Positions 1-12,232 of a stretch of 64,000 bases of DNA are shown here, in pieces (position 1 is the first letter of the stretch; every line of letters begins with the position of its first letter). The DNA lies in assembly GCA_000149265.1 (NCBI GenBank), contig CH003335.1, positions 70,503 through 134,502 on the forward strand, written 5' to 3'. Both the position numbers and the translations under genes were made by a program. The DNA comes from Ciona savignyi (lineage: Eukaryota; Chordata; Ascidiacea; Phlebobranchia; Cionidae). The notes beneath the pieces were generated by a model that was not told where the DNA came from, searched no databases, and saw only the letters and a list, made by a program, of their open reading frames with translations.

Positions 1-410
1 CAAGATTGGGGAGAATAATTATGACCATGACTGAATTCTGAATACAATTATTTTCATCAAGTATAAGATTGCCTTAGAATCATATGAAAAATGGGCCAAA
101 ATTTACATTATACACCAAGTATTGGCGAGAATAATTATGAAACAAGTGAACTTAAGGCGACGCACTTAACCGCCAGGCTAACCGGCCGGACATGATATAT
201 TCCAAGTAATGGCGAGAATAATAACACACCAAGTATCAAACATAAGATTGCATTAGAATCATATGAAAAAAATGGGCCAAAATTTACATTATACACCAAG
301 TATTGGCGAGAATAATCATGAAACAAGTGAACTAAGGCGACGCACTTAACCGCCAGGCTAAACCGGCCGGACATGATATATTCCAAGTAATGGCGAGAAT
401 ATTAACACAA
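1..410. repeat. Tandem repeat of about 180 bp, two full copies and one partial
   Basis: The unit starting with ATAAGATTGC near 63 recurs near 242, and a partial unit occupies the first 40 bases. Each full unit carries a fragment of the SINE head in reverse orientation (GGCGACGCACTTAACCGCC). It lies in a CNOT2 intron at the window edge, so the true copy number is unknown. Confidence 0.8.
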
Positions 411-455
411 CAAGTTGACCTATTGGTTTTATGTGGTTTATACAAGTATACTTAC

Positions 456-3400
456 TCCGGAGAGTTTAAATTGAGGCCGAGAGTGGTGAGGTCATTCCCG
501 AGGGCGAGATGAACGAGGGTTGGATCCGTTTCAGCAGCTTTGATGAACGCAAACAAACCAACTATTCCATACTGGTCCACCAGCATGGAGTTGGGGATGT
601 TCTTGATGGAGTTGTCGGTTAATACCTGGAACAACAGGGGGCTTGGGATGCAGGAGTTTAAGGTAATTTTTTGGGTTGTACCCACTAGCTTTTGGGACAT
701 TATCGAATGTTTTATCTGTGTTAATGGAAAATGCAAAGGGAGTGATCACACGAGTAACTGTCAGATTATGTTATAAGCACGGTCGGCTTACTGGAGCTAT
801 TGCAGTGTGTTAAAGTAATAGTTCAAACAACCAGTTTGAACTATTACTGTACAACCAGTTTGTTTTGATAGTTGACTGTACAACCAGTTTGTTTTGTTTG
901 TTTATTTTTGTAAAACACCAAAGCAGGGGGCCAATTGTGAGTAAAACAAAGAAAAATCAATCAATAACTGTAGAAGCTTTCTCAGACTTACCATTTACGT
1001 AATACACAGCAATCTTCAATTAAAAAACATATTATTTTTGTTGAGCACCATTTTAAACTGACCGAAAAATTGCAGTGAAAAATGGTATCAGATACAGATG
1101 TGAAAATGATATTAAATCACAAATGTCGCTGTTTTACAACAAACCCAGTGCTGTCAAACACTACCACCCCTGCAATTTTTTTCCCTTTTTAAGTTTTTTT
1201 AATATTTAAAATCTGCCAAAAAGCAAATAAAAAGGCGAGAATAGGGTCCATGAAACATTACTACACCTGCAACCAGCTTTTATAATGTGTATTTTGTTAA
1301 TATATTTTTGGGCATAAGTGTACGGATTTAAACAAAAACCATTGTGAAGGATTACCTGGATTCCTTTTTGTTGGTGATTTGGTGGTTTATGACTTGACTT
1401 GTCCACTGTAACTGTGGAACAAAAAGATATCTTTACAACTTCATCATTTGCAGAAATTAATATTTTTTTGTAATTCTACAGGTATAAATTTACATTAAAT
1501 AGTATAAAGAAATGAAAAGACAATCAAGATAAAAAATAATAATTAATTATTACTTACACACGCTATATTGTATGTATAAACAACAGGATGCAGTTTTAAA
1601 ATAATGAAAATCAGTTTAAGCAATATTTAAAACAACAAGCTTATTGTAAAATTGCACTGAAAAACAGTTTTAAAGCTGAAATGTAAGCACGTTTTTTTCA
1701 TGTTTTTTATGAATGCTTTTATTTTCTGCATGTTTTGTCTGCAAAATAACCAGCTTATTTTAAGAATGCACGTTTTTTTTCTATTTTAGTGACTTTGTAT
1801 AATCAAAACCAAGTTGTCCCATTAATTGTGTTTTTTTTATTAAGTTTATCCATTATATGGACTTAATACAACGTATGTCGTGATTTCTTAAGAAAGACAG
1901 CTTTAAAAATATAAGGGTTACATGGACTGTATAGGAGAATCATACAAAATAAATAAAAAAACACCAAGTATGTAAAATATACAAAACAAACATAAAAATA
2001 GAAATGTAGATAAAATCCAGTAATTTATCTGAATTATAAGCAAGTATATTTACCATGGCCTCCTAATTGTAAACTTCCAAGGGGGTTCTGGAAAGAAATG
2101 TTAAAAAGTTGGTTTAAGATATACGTTTTAAATTAATGTTTATTCGCCTAGGTTTGGCGACCGCGTCCGCTATATTTATTTTATTTACTTAACTCCTTTT
2201 TTTAATGACTTATTTTAACGACTGTTTTTCCGTCTTTTCCTGACCTTTTTATATGATTTTCTTTATTTTCTGTTATTTAATATTAGGGCAAAAAACGAAT
2301 AAACTAAAACTAAATATAAAAAGACACAAAGGATCTTGTAAAAATGATTACGAATTTAAATAAAAAAAGACAGCAGATTAATGCGGAAAAAATTTAAGAA
2401 AACCTAATAAAACTTACAAATTTATTACTTGATTCATCTCCTCTCCCATCCTGTTCGGGAACTGAGGAAGAAAATATTTTGATTTCAATGATTTTAAATC
2501 GCTTCAAGTGTGATTATGAATGTAGATTAAGCAAGATGGAGCATGTGTTAAGACATCAGCAAGATATTAAAAAATGACGGTACAATCATAAATATCATTA
2601 CGATTGGGTTTAGCTGCCATGTATAATTATACTGAAACTCAAATTAATTGGTTTTTAGATGTGTTCTAACGACTGTCATTTTGCCGTTTTTTCCTGTTTT
2701 CCAAATATTTATCAAAGGTTCTGCATTGTGTTTTCATCGTGGAAACAAAAAAAAACTAAATTAAATTAATTGTTCATTACAAAATATTTTCTTCAGATTA
2801 ACCTGCATTTGACTTAGTATAAAGCATGATCATGGTTATAAATATAAAACTAAGCGGTGCAATATCAAATATCATTACAACTGTTGACTTTTAAAGCAAT
2901 CAAATGTTAATTCTAAATTTATACGGGCATTGAGCATATAAGTAAATTAATACGGGCATTGAGCATATAACTAGAGATTGCTACTGCAAACAAGCATATA
3001 GTTAGATGATCAAATCTTTTAAATTGGGGCCAACTTACAAACAGCTTCAACGCTAGAAATTACTACTACAGATAAATATAGAACAAAATGGAAGAAACAT
3101 TTGAATTGGGACCAAATTACAATGACACAATGAAAACATTCATATTGTAAAAAAAACTTACGAATTTAAAGCTAGAATTTACTAATGCAGACAAACATAG
3201 AGCAAAATGGACAAAACATTGAAAACTTTGATTGACCATTTTTCAATTTTCAAAAATTTCATTTCATTTTTCATTTTCATATTTTTCATTGATGAAAACA
3301 TCAAATTGTAACCAACTTACACACAGCTTTCATGACATTCATCGCAGCAGCTCCTGGGAGGGCTGGGAAATCTTCGTTGTGAATCTGAAACTCCGCATTT

Positions 3401-6400
3401 TCATTTTGCTTCCCCAACATGCCTGTGTGGAATGCATAACAAAGCGATTGTTTAGCTCAGTGCTTCTTAAATGGTGCGCCACAGGGGTTAGCTAGGTGCG
3501 TCACACTTGCATTTCAAAAATTTACGACAGAGTGTGCATAGATCATAAACTACTAAATGGTTAGTGTCTAGTTGGTTATTTTCCATTGTAACATTAGTTC
3601 TATATTAACTTTCGAAAAGCAAGAGCGCTCTAGAAACATTAATTTCGTTATGTGGAAAATTCGGTGATGACATTATTTAAATTAAACTTTTAATTTTTCA
3701 TATTTTTCCTAAATTGTTTGAGTGTTTAGCATATTGTTTTGACTCCCCATGCAAAGTGCGGCCGTTCGTTTCTTAATTGGTCCCGGGTACGCCACGAGGT
3801 CAAAAAGATTGAGAACCACTGGTTAAGCTTGTCGTACAAATGAACTTACAGATGAATAAGTGGTCACTTAGTAATACGATAACCCTAACTTGTTTTATAC
3901 ACAATGAAAAAAAAAGAGTTCAAAACAAGACACATTCATATAATCATTCTGAAATCTTTTGTATATTTGGTAATGGTATACATAGTGAATTTATATAATT
4001 TGCATAAAAGAATTCAAAGCAACACATTTGAAACTCTGTTTTACCTACTTTACAATACTCTATTATCAGTACAAGAATGAAAGCGTTGTAACTATATTGT
4101 TTTGCTTATGAACTTTTCCAAGAAAAGACGGGAAGCGCTATTCTAATTGTTGTCTTGCGCAGAATTATTATGTCACTAGGTTTAACAGTATGCATGCCGT
4201 GACACACACTTTATACTTTAAAAAAGGTAAAGAAGGCATGTTATATAGGGGCTTTATAAATTTAAATAAAATTAAAAAAAAAATTATAAAAAAATATTTT
4301 ATTTATTTTTTAAACATTTGGTTTGTAAAAGCCTTAATTACCAAGTCATATTTAATATAACACATATAATGATCAAGCAAAAAGTTTAGACTTTTCTCCC
4401 TCCATAGAAGTAGTGTTAACATAATCACATCACGAGATTCACAAAAGAGTGCTATTTGTTTCCTTCCAATTCATAATGTAGATAATGAGGATAGTAGAAA
4501 GTCAACATAGCAAGCCTATGATTCAATTTCCTTATCTTAAACTAACAACAATACGAGTTGCGTAATTTTGATTTTATCTGAATTTATACCAAGCAAATAA
4601 TTCATATTTGGACCCTAATTCATGTTTATTAATTTAAGATTGAAAACTATAAGTCAAAATTAATTAGTATCATTATCGGAAAAATAATTAGGTTTCTAAA
4701 GCTATTGGAGGTTTAGTTTATTGCCAATTTAAAGAAAAATAAATAAAAACCATATTATTTCTGTTTTAACATCTTTTGTTAAAGTGTGATGATAAGAAAT
4801 GCATTAAAAATGGCTTGCAAAAAAGTACAAAGAATAGGATTTTACCATACAAATTAAAGAAATAATTTATTTCTTATAATTACACTTTAAAAAGTGGTAA
4901 ATATGATTTCGACAGATTTATTTTTAGGAATTCATTTCTTATCATCACCTTTTAAAAGTGCACATTAAGATATTGCCTTGTTCATTTTAAACAACGCAAA
5001 TCATCATTTACACAGCTTAAGCATACTGGTTCTATGAAGTTGTAACAAGATGATTTACCATACGGCGATTTGGTGCTGTTGGATGAAGATGGTTGGGAAC
5101 CGATGGGCCTCGTGCGCTGAGCCAACGCTGGGAACTCGGATTGATCCAGATTGAACGGATCTGGTGAACCACAAATTGAAAGCTTTCAACATATACGCAC
5201 ACAGCTAATTATTATTGAAACTGTTAATTTAACAAAAAGGAGAAATTTCGGTAAGGTTAAAATTAATGTGGTGGTTTAGAGCAGCAATTACTATGTTTAA
5301 ATTTAGGTTTAATTCTTGGGTTTCAACCACCAAAGTTTAATTGTTGAAATATACCGGTATCACATTATTTCACTACTTTCTCAATGGTGCAAAAATCATT
5401 TTCAAATAATTATTCAAACAAGAATTAGTGACTACACAGTACTTGCTCATTCCAAGAAATGGACAAAAATGAAAAGTTTTTAGACACTTTTCCCTTAAAA
5501 AGAAGTTTTTTTAAAAAAATGGAAAGTTTTCAAATATTTTCCCTCTGTTTTAACAAAGTCAGTAGCAATGGTATTGAAAGTTCTACCAATAATGGACAAA
5601 ATCATTCTGGAACAATTATTCAACCCAGAATTAGTGACTACTTACTCAGTCCGGGAATTCCCATGGGGCCACTTGAAGAAAGTCCACCCTGGCTTAAGTT
5701 GTTCTGTTGTTGCTGTTGACGAAATTGAGACAAACTCTCACTCCCAATCGCACTTATCGGCATCGACTTTAGGCAGATGGTAATTTTGATTAATTTGGTG
5801 CGATATGCAATGGAATAATTGTATTTTATATATATATATATATATCATATTTGTAAATTGTATACTAGCACCTCTCTTTGTCAATTGAAAATCAGTGAAT
5901 GTTAGTAGAAAAAAATGCAATAGTTGATTTAGACTTAAAATGAAATGTGGTATTGGTTTTAAAATTGGTATGGTGTATATATTTACTACTTATTTGAGCT
6001 TAAATCTAACATACAAAATGGAAACATTGAAATATTGAGAACAAGAAAATTACTATTTCTCTTTACATAACTAGTCTAAGATTGCCTTGTCCATTAAAAT
6101 CTTGCACAAAAGACTGACTATAAAAAACCTGTCTTTATCTTTTTATAACTATAACTTACAATTTTGCATAAAAACGGATAAAATAATTGTAGTTTTATCT
6201 CTGTAATTTATGTTTGGCTTGTCCATTACAGTTTGACACATAAAACTGACTATTAAAGTACTAACTTTACCGATTGCGCAAGACACAAGTTAACTTGCTG
6301 CAGCTTTTTTTCATTCGTTTCTCGAATTAAGCTTCTAAGAGATCCAAGCGGGTCAGGCTGAATACGCTGTTTATGATGGAATTTATTTTTCCACAACTTT

Positions 6401-9400
6401 CAATATCCATATATCATAGAAATCTAAGAATTTAATTATATTTCCCCAAAAAAAGAAACTAATCTTTCTGAACTGTCTTGCTCAATCTGAAACTACAATG
6501 CTTTATTTAAATTTATACACAGATAACTTCAAAACAAATACAATTTTCTCAAAAAGAAGTTACATTAAATTGGTTTAAATTATTACCGCCACAAAATTTG
6601 GTTTAATAAGTTTAAAAGAAACTTACCTGGGTTGAAAAGGAATGGTTTCTGTGGAAAAAAAACAAGATGGTAACGGCAATGTAATAATAAACGCACATTT
6701 TATTTCATGATTTTGAACCCAAACTAATCAGTAGTTTTGTGCACTTGGTTGTGTGATTTTATATTCACATTTTTATCAGTAATTTTTACCTACATTCTCC
6801 AATACCTAGTATTATAGTATCGAAAATAAAAAACGTCAAGATTATGCGTTCGTAAAAGTACCTCGAAATGGCTGCGGTGTTTAGCTCAGGTGTCCTTAAA
6901 TAAAAAACATCTACATTATATGTTGGAAAATGTACCTCGAAATGGCTGCGGTGTTAAGGGGTCGATTCCCTGGAGGCTTCATGGAAAAAAGATCAATTGG
7001 GGAAATCCCCCGAGTGGGGCTTGGCATCCGGTTGGGTATGCTATTACTTCCGATCCCAGTCATGTTAGCGAGGGAATTCCGGTTCATGGGAAGGATGCCC
7101 CTGTAAGGGGAAAGCTTTAGAATTGTACGTTGCGAAGTATGACTCAAGCGTTAAATAATAAAATATTTCAAGGCTTGGGGAACCGATGTGTTCTTGATAT
7201 TGCCTGAACCCAGTGGATTGATGGCTTCTACCAAATAAATAATCATAAACAGCACACTGCAATAGCACCGGTAACCAGATGGTGGGTGTGAGGTGCTTTA
7301 TCTATTGCCTGTATGTGAACGCCCCTTGTGTTTTCCATTCACAGGATAACATGAATATACTATCCAAACTACATAGCGTTGACTTAAACCGTTGTGTGGT
7401 GCTATTTACTTTAGGTAACTTTCACCAAGTCGATTTACTTAAGCAGTGTTTACATACAGGGTTTCTCAGCTTTTACACCTACCCTAGTAGCATTTTTAAA
7501 CTGCTTTACCACTTTACCAGTATTACCACAACGCTGGAAAAAGTATCCACATACCAACATTAGTTAGTCACAGACATTAAAAAAACTAATAAAAGTTCAA
7601 ATTTTCCTCACAAAAAAATGTTTTTTTCATTTTTTAAACTCCTATCATTAAAAAAGGACGAGATAATTTTTATAAATGAAACACTTAAAAAAACATTTTT
7701 TCTCTTTTATTGTTTTATTTTACCTTTTTAACTGTTAGTGGTTGCACAGCATTGTTAAATTCTGCCATCATTTTCCAATGATGCTTACCTGCTTTGGTTA
7801 ACTTGGGATTGGTTCTCCGAACTGGTTGGGGTTATGTGGCCGGGAATTGACAAGCTTCTTCCAAAGGTTTGCTGCCCCACAGTTGGCCTCGTCCCGACCC
7901 CACTGGTACTTCCACCTTCTATTAACGACCCTGCACAGGTTATGAGATATCTTAGGAATCTAAATGATTCAGACGGGGGTAAATTGGGTAACAATTTAGA
8001 GGGCAAATTTTCACACAAAAAGGACAAAAAGTTTTGTAATTCAATAGGGTTATGAGAGATTCTTAACATGATATTTTAAACAGGTTTTGAGATATTCTAG
8101 GTGGGGCACAAATTTTTTTAGACTGTAATTCATTTAGAGAAAAAATGTTAAATGGGGAGGTGTTAAAACAAAGAATTGTTTATTATTTCCATATTATGCT
8201 CATACTTCGATAGAATATACAGTGATGATTAAAATTGACATAGCACTACAATAGTTGTTTTGTTTTTTCAAAATATTTTGGGAGATTTCTGGTTGTGTTA
8301 TTAAATGGCATAAACAAACATGAATTCTTCTGAAAAACGGTTTAATAAACTACACACAGTATACCTAATAGTTGATATATAAAAAACACATATTTAATAC
8401 ATCTCTGGCCATGGTTTGTATAATATTAAAATACTAATCACATGTGATTTCAGCCATTCTTAAGAAAGCAATGTAAAATTGAAAAATATAAATATTTTTA
8501 AGATTTCAGTATACCATAATTTTAATACAGCATTTGCCAGGATTCATTTTACTTAAATCATCCTTTAAGGAATTAAAGTGTAAACCCATGGCTATATAGA
8601 TTGGATTGGTTCATAGATAACAGGGTGAGGTAACACCAGTAAAAATATTTGCCAACCATGGACATCTTTCTTACATGTATTGTAAACTATGTTTAAAAAC
8701 TATAACATCGTCGGGCCACAATCGGCCCACCAAGTAATTTAATACCAACACATGTTATGTTATTGTTATGTTAGGGATGTCCTTATCCAAATCAGTTTGG
8801 TTTAAGAATTATCTAAAATCAATAATTTTGAATCTAAAATAGACTGAAGTGCAAGCAAAAATCATCTTTTAAAGAAAAAAAAAAAATATTGGATGTATGT
8901 TAGTTGCAAACTCTTGACATTATTACTGTTACCTGAAAAAAACAAATTTTACCATTTTTTCCAATTATAAATAAAAATTATTAAAAAAAAACTCATTTTG
9001 TTCCACTATGACCATTTAATTTTTATTACTGGAATCAAAAAATAATTCAGAGTCATTAATTATTTAAATTCGATTCGTAATTCTGGAATGGACATCCCTA
9101 TGTCATGCATGTTAATAACAAATCTCACGTTGCTGTCCGTAAAAGGATGGATATTGAGATTGCCCCAGCATCTGAACAAAAACATATTTATTTAGATATT
9201 TAATTAAAGTTTTGTATTTAATCTGCAACTTACCTCCGCTACACCACCTGAATTTTGACTTAAGTACGTTGACATATCAAAGTCGTTTTCATCACTGTTA
9301 CCAAATGGCTGAGAACACAAAATTAGTTTTATTAAGTATGCAAAGACTCTTGTAAAAAGGTCTAGAAGGCTGTTAAATTATGTAGATTTATGCTATTAAA

Positions 9401-10205
9401 TTGGTATACAGTGAAAAATTTAGTAGGCTGTTTAACTATCTTGATTTCTTCTCTTAAATCCATAGAGCTGGCTAAAAAGGCGTCCTTATATTGTAGTAAG
9501 TACTTGTAAAAAAGTATCATTGTAAGTCATTTTATAAAAAGTTCCAAAATATCCTCTAAAACATATTTGGTGGTAAATTTTGATATAGCAATGCAACCTT
9601 GCTATTGCCATTGTTTTAGCACAGTCATTATATACATAAAATTAAAAGGAATAGGATGATATTTATCTTACTGTACTGTGTACATACGTTAATTCACACA
9701 GCAAGGCGTTGTTAGGCTTAGTGAAGGAAAATCAGCAACACTGCTTAATATGACTTAATTAAACATAATATTAGTATAACAACATTGTAATTTGTTTTGC
9801 CACCAGGAAAAAATAAGCTTTGGTAAAATAATATAGTCGACTAAGCAAATTTACAACCTAGCAATACATACTTAAAAATGAATGTATATTTGAAAACAAA
9901 AAGCATTTTTAAGAAAATTTTGGTAATTACCAATTTATTCTTTTTTATACAAATATTAATAATAAAAAATAGTGTACCGGTACTTGAAAAATGAAAAAAA
10001 CTTCAGTAAAAAGCAAATTTTGGTATTTACCAATTTTTTTTTTTTATACAAATATAAAAAAAATGATATACCTAAAAAATGAGCAAACACTTCAGTAAAA
10101 GAAAATATCGGTATTTACCAATTTATTCTTCTTTGGTGTCCCAACATTGGAGTTGAACATTATATCAACTTCCTGAGCGGAAACTTGGTTCCTGTCATTC
10201 ACCAT
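456..10205 (-). CDS. CNOT2: CNOT2, CCR4-NOT complex subunit 2 (5' part; 3' part beyond the left edge)
   Basis: CNOT2 is a scaffold subunit of the CCR4-NOT deadenylase, which shortens mRNA poly(A) tails. Inferred coding exons in gene order are 10119-10205, 9234-9308, 9129-9171, 7789-7915, 6936-7100, 6627-6648, 5646-5688, 5059-5160, 3321-3422, 1356-1405 and 456-625. All join in phase and give about 328 residues. Matches to remembered human CNOT2 occur in order: YGQQ, RGILPMN, two FPAL motifs (SEFPALAQR and IHNEDFPALPG), QQKGIQ, then AAETDP and HLALG followed by DLTTLGLNLNSPE. The ATG at 10205 is the first in frame after an acceptor near 10249, and the peptide aligns with the human N-terminus. 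The NOT2/3/5 domain should lie left of base 1. Exon 4 has a second possible acceptor at 7930 that would add five codons. Introns hold SINEs, a hAT MITE and tandem repeats. Other intron stretches over 300 bases are plain AT-rich DNA. Confidence 0.93.
715..815 (-). mobile_element. SINE fragment
   Basis: This is the 3' part of the window's main SINE in reverse, including GGAGCTATTGCAGTGTGTT. It lies about 90 bp upstream of a CNOT2 acceptor. Confidence 0.7.
2140..2312 (+). repeat. Dispersed repeat, copy 1
   Basis: It shares the motifs GGCGACCGCGTCCGC, TAACGACTGTT and a terminal GGGCAAAAAACGAATAAAC with the stretch at 22478-22655. The A-rich AATAAAC end recalls a LINE 3' tail, but no reverse transcriptase frame is present. 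Class uncertain. Confidence 0.6.
3458..3821. mobile_element. Non-autonomous hAT-like element (364 bp) in a CNOT2 intron
   Basis: The ends are CAGTGCTTCTTAA and, reversed, CAGTGGTTCTCAATC. The flanks GTTTAGCT (3450-3457) and GTTAAGCT (3822-3829) form a slightly decayed 8-bp target duplication, as expected for hAT. There is no transposase frame. It begins about 28 bp upstream of the acceptor of CNOT2 exon 3321-3422. Confidence 0.8.
5380..5660. repeat. Duplicated segment spanning a CNOT2 donor
   Basis: About 80 bp near 5383-5460 resembles 5590-5665, sharing AATTATTCAA followed by AGAATTAGTGACTAC. The right copy contains the donor of CNOT2 exon 5646-5688; the left copy is a decayed duplicate inside the following intron. 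Confidence 0.65.
6627..6648 (-). other. CNOT2: 22-nt microexon of CNOT2
   Basis: The exon is bounded by CCACAG and GTAAG. The upstream exon (6936-7100) ends two bases into a codon, and this exon supplies one base plus seven codons, reading RNHSFSTQ across the join. It hands phase 0 to exon 5646-5688. Skipping it would shift the next exon into a frame that meets a stop, so phase alone requires it. Confidence 0.75.
7165..7368 (+). mobile_element. SINE, 5'-truncated
   Basis: It runs from the GCCTGAACCCAGTGGATT body motif to AACATGAATATACTATCC. The tRNA-like head is missing. It lies 65 bp upstream of the acceptor of CNOT2 exon 6936-7100, antisense to the gene. Confidence 0.8.
9918..10140. repeat. 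Tandem triplication including the donor of CNOT2 exon 1
   Basis: Three units of about 90-100 bp each carry, on the gene strand, AATTG followed by GTAAATACC or GTAATTACC. The rightmost unit is the true exon 1/intron junction at 10119. The others are intronic copies of the same junction. Confidence 0.75.
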
Positions 10206-10249
10206 TAGAGAATTCGTGACAAGAATGTCAAGGAAATCAGGGGCTGCGC

Positions 10250-11161
10250 CTATAAAGCTTTAGCAGCAGTCTTAACACGTAATATCGGCTACAGGAGAGA
10301 ATACACAAAATGTTATAGTAATTTAAAGGACATCAGCATACAAAAGTTTAAGGAAAAATTACTCATAAATTGTCAGCAATTTTTACTATTGCTTAAAATA
10401 GTTTTTAGATTTTTTAATAAAAAAGGTTTGAACAACTTATCCGTACAATGCCAGTACAACAAATATATATACTATACATAAGTATAGTAAAGATACAGTT
10501 TGTATTTTTATACGAATATATATACATAAAATATTTTTATATCAAATAAAAAAAATAAAACTGGTTCATATGAATGAACATTTATTATTATTAATGCACA
10601 TAGTAAACAAAATTATTTATTTGTAATTGGTATAAAATAACATGATTTAAACAGCAAACAGGGACTATGGAAAAAACAGAAAAATTTAGAATCAGACATC
10701 TCAATTCTCAACATAAATTAATATGATTTTTTATATATTTAAATTAAACTTTTAAATTCAAATTCAAACTGCTGAAGATTTGCTGTAAAAGTGTGAGGTC
10801 ACTATCACATTGCTATGGTAAGACAGGCAATTTGAAATTGACCATTAAATCTTGATCAAATCATTACTATTATTTAATAACAATGATTGCACAAATTGAT
10901 ACTATAGGCTATATGGCGATTGAAAACAACAAAAAGCAGTTCTAAACGTTGTGATAGTACACTAATCTTTAAGAAATTAAAGCCATGGGTTTGAAATGCA
11001 TGGATGAAATATAAGTAAATTAAAGCAGTCAAAAGCATAATGGATAGACAACAGTACCGAAAATAACATCATGAGCAGATTTGTAGATAATAACCATGTT
11101 ATTGAAGGGCAGAACTCTTTAAAATTACACTCTTCAAAATTTATTGCTTTTTAAATAAAAA
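10250..11161. other. Region between TMEM30A and CNOT2
   Basis: The stretch is AT-rich with no credible ORF. An acceptor-like TTTATAG at 10249-10258 on the minus strand precedes the CNOT2 start by about 45 bp and could be a cis or a spliced-leader acceptor. Confidence 0.5.
11140..11145 (-). terminator. Poly(A) signal of TMEM30A
   Basis: AATAAA on the minus strand about 17 bp past the stop codon. Confidence 0.5.
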
Positions 11162-12232
11162 TCAATCTGAATTTGGGTTTTTGTTCTTAACTACGTGAAT
11201 GGTGATTAAAAGAAGCCCAACTACAAAGCTGACACATCCGACCACAATGTAAGCGATTCCTAGAAAGTTGTTCTTTCCGCCCATCCAACTTGTCGTTGAC
11301 ATTATGAAGCGTTTCCTTCCACCAAAAGCAGTAACTGGGTATCTGTAGTCAAGATTTATCGTGTAAGTTCCCTTTTCCAAGTTCCGAGTATTTAATTTGC
11401 CCAAAAGTTTGCGGAATTTTGGAAACGCAGCTGTCCGCATCCATACTTCAAGAGCTTCGTTTTTATAACCATTGTTGTTGATGTCGTTTGTGTCCAACTC
11501 CTGGACTTTACGATCCCAAGATAAAGGTTTTGTGTATGTGCTGAATGCCGCAGTTAAGTTGTTAGTTGGAGGTGGGTTATTAAATTTGATGGTGTGGTCG
11601 GTGTGCCATGCTATTCCCTTTCTTGTGTAGGTTAGCTGGTTGCTATCTTTGGTTAAGACAAAGGTATCATTGAATAAACTGTTGGCGATCGCTCCACAGG
11701 GTGCGATTGGTAGTTCAGTTCCATTTATTTTATTTGTTCGGAAAATGGTGCAATCTTTACCGATGGTGGCACTTGTGACATGCACCCCGAATAATTGATT
11801 ATCATCCCGCGATTTCACATAGCGACGGTGATTCTGGTAAAAGTTGCTGAGCCCGTAATACAGGTAGATATCTCCTGTCATAGCCGAGTCGAGGGTAATA
11901 TTAACTTCACAGGTACAGGGCTCGTGATAGCGTGAAGCGTTGAGTCGCAGAGAGGCACAAGTTTCACCTGGGTTCTCCAATGAAGTGCAGAAGGAGTAAT
12001 CCACAAAACTTTCACGAACTCCATTTGAGGTTGTTAGTAAAACAGCTCCAATAGGAATGAAAATACATGCAACAATCAGAAATGTGGGCATTACTGATTT
12101 AGGAGTTAAAATAGGTTGCCATGCAGGCAATCTCTGCTGTTTAAACGCAGTATTGTCAGGTTTTTTGGATTTTTCAGCTTCATCCAAGGCACTGACACTG
12201 CTGGTCTCAATGTTATAGTTACCTTGCCTCAT
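11162..12232 (-). CDS. TMEM30A: TMEM30A/CDC50-type P4-ATPase flippase subunit, intronless
   Basis: CDC50 proteins are obligatory beta subunits of P4-ATPases, which flip phosphatidylserine and related lipids to the cytosolic leaflet. They act from the ER to the plasma membrane. The 356-residue product has a cytosolic N-terminus with the family signature DNTAFKQQRLPAWQP (residues 26-40), TM1 at about 47-67, a large lumenal loop and TM2 at about 323-345. The loop carries YYGLSNFYQNHRRYVKSRDD, PCGAIANS, several Cys and N-glycosylation sequons. SWMGGKNNFLGIAYI just before TM2 is another hallmark. I chose the ATG at 12232; the frame is open further upstream but begins there with TTG. The whole CDS lies in one exon, whereas human TMEM30A has several. 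It might be the only CDC50 gene or a retrocopy that stayed intact. Confidence 0.95.
   Translation of the reverse strand: MRQGNYNIETSSVSALDEAEKSKKPDNTAFKQQRLPAWQPILTPKSVMPTFLIVACIFIPIGAVLLTTSNGVRESFVDYSFCTSLENPGETCASLRLNASRYHEPCTCEVNITLDSAMTGDIYLYYGLSNFYQNHRRYVKSRDDNQLFGVHVTSATIGKDCTIFRTNKINGTELPIAPCGAIANSLFNDTFVLTKDSNQLTYTRKGIAWHTDHTIKFNNPPPTNNLTAAFSTYTKPLSWDRKVQELDTNDINNNGYKNEALEVWMRTAAFPKFRKLLGKLNTRNLEKGTYTINLDYRYPVTAFGGRKRFIMSTTSWMGGKNNFLGIAYIVVGCVSFVVGLLLITIHVVKNKNPNSD

Noticed and set aside
2044-2077. 34-nt exon-like stretch with AG and GT borders in a CNOT2 intron
   Set aside because: Inserting it between exons 3321-3422 and 1356-1405 gives an immediate stop at the join, while those two exons already fit in phase without it.
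5459-5783. Overlapping plus-strand frames of 71 and 86 residues
   Set aside because: They span a CNOT2 exon and intron in antisense within a duplicated segment; no coding features.
6290-6364. Open minus-strand stretch (PDPLGSLRSLIRE) followed by CAG/GTTAAC
   Set aside because: No counterpart in CNOT2, and the flanking exons join in phase via the microexon without it.
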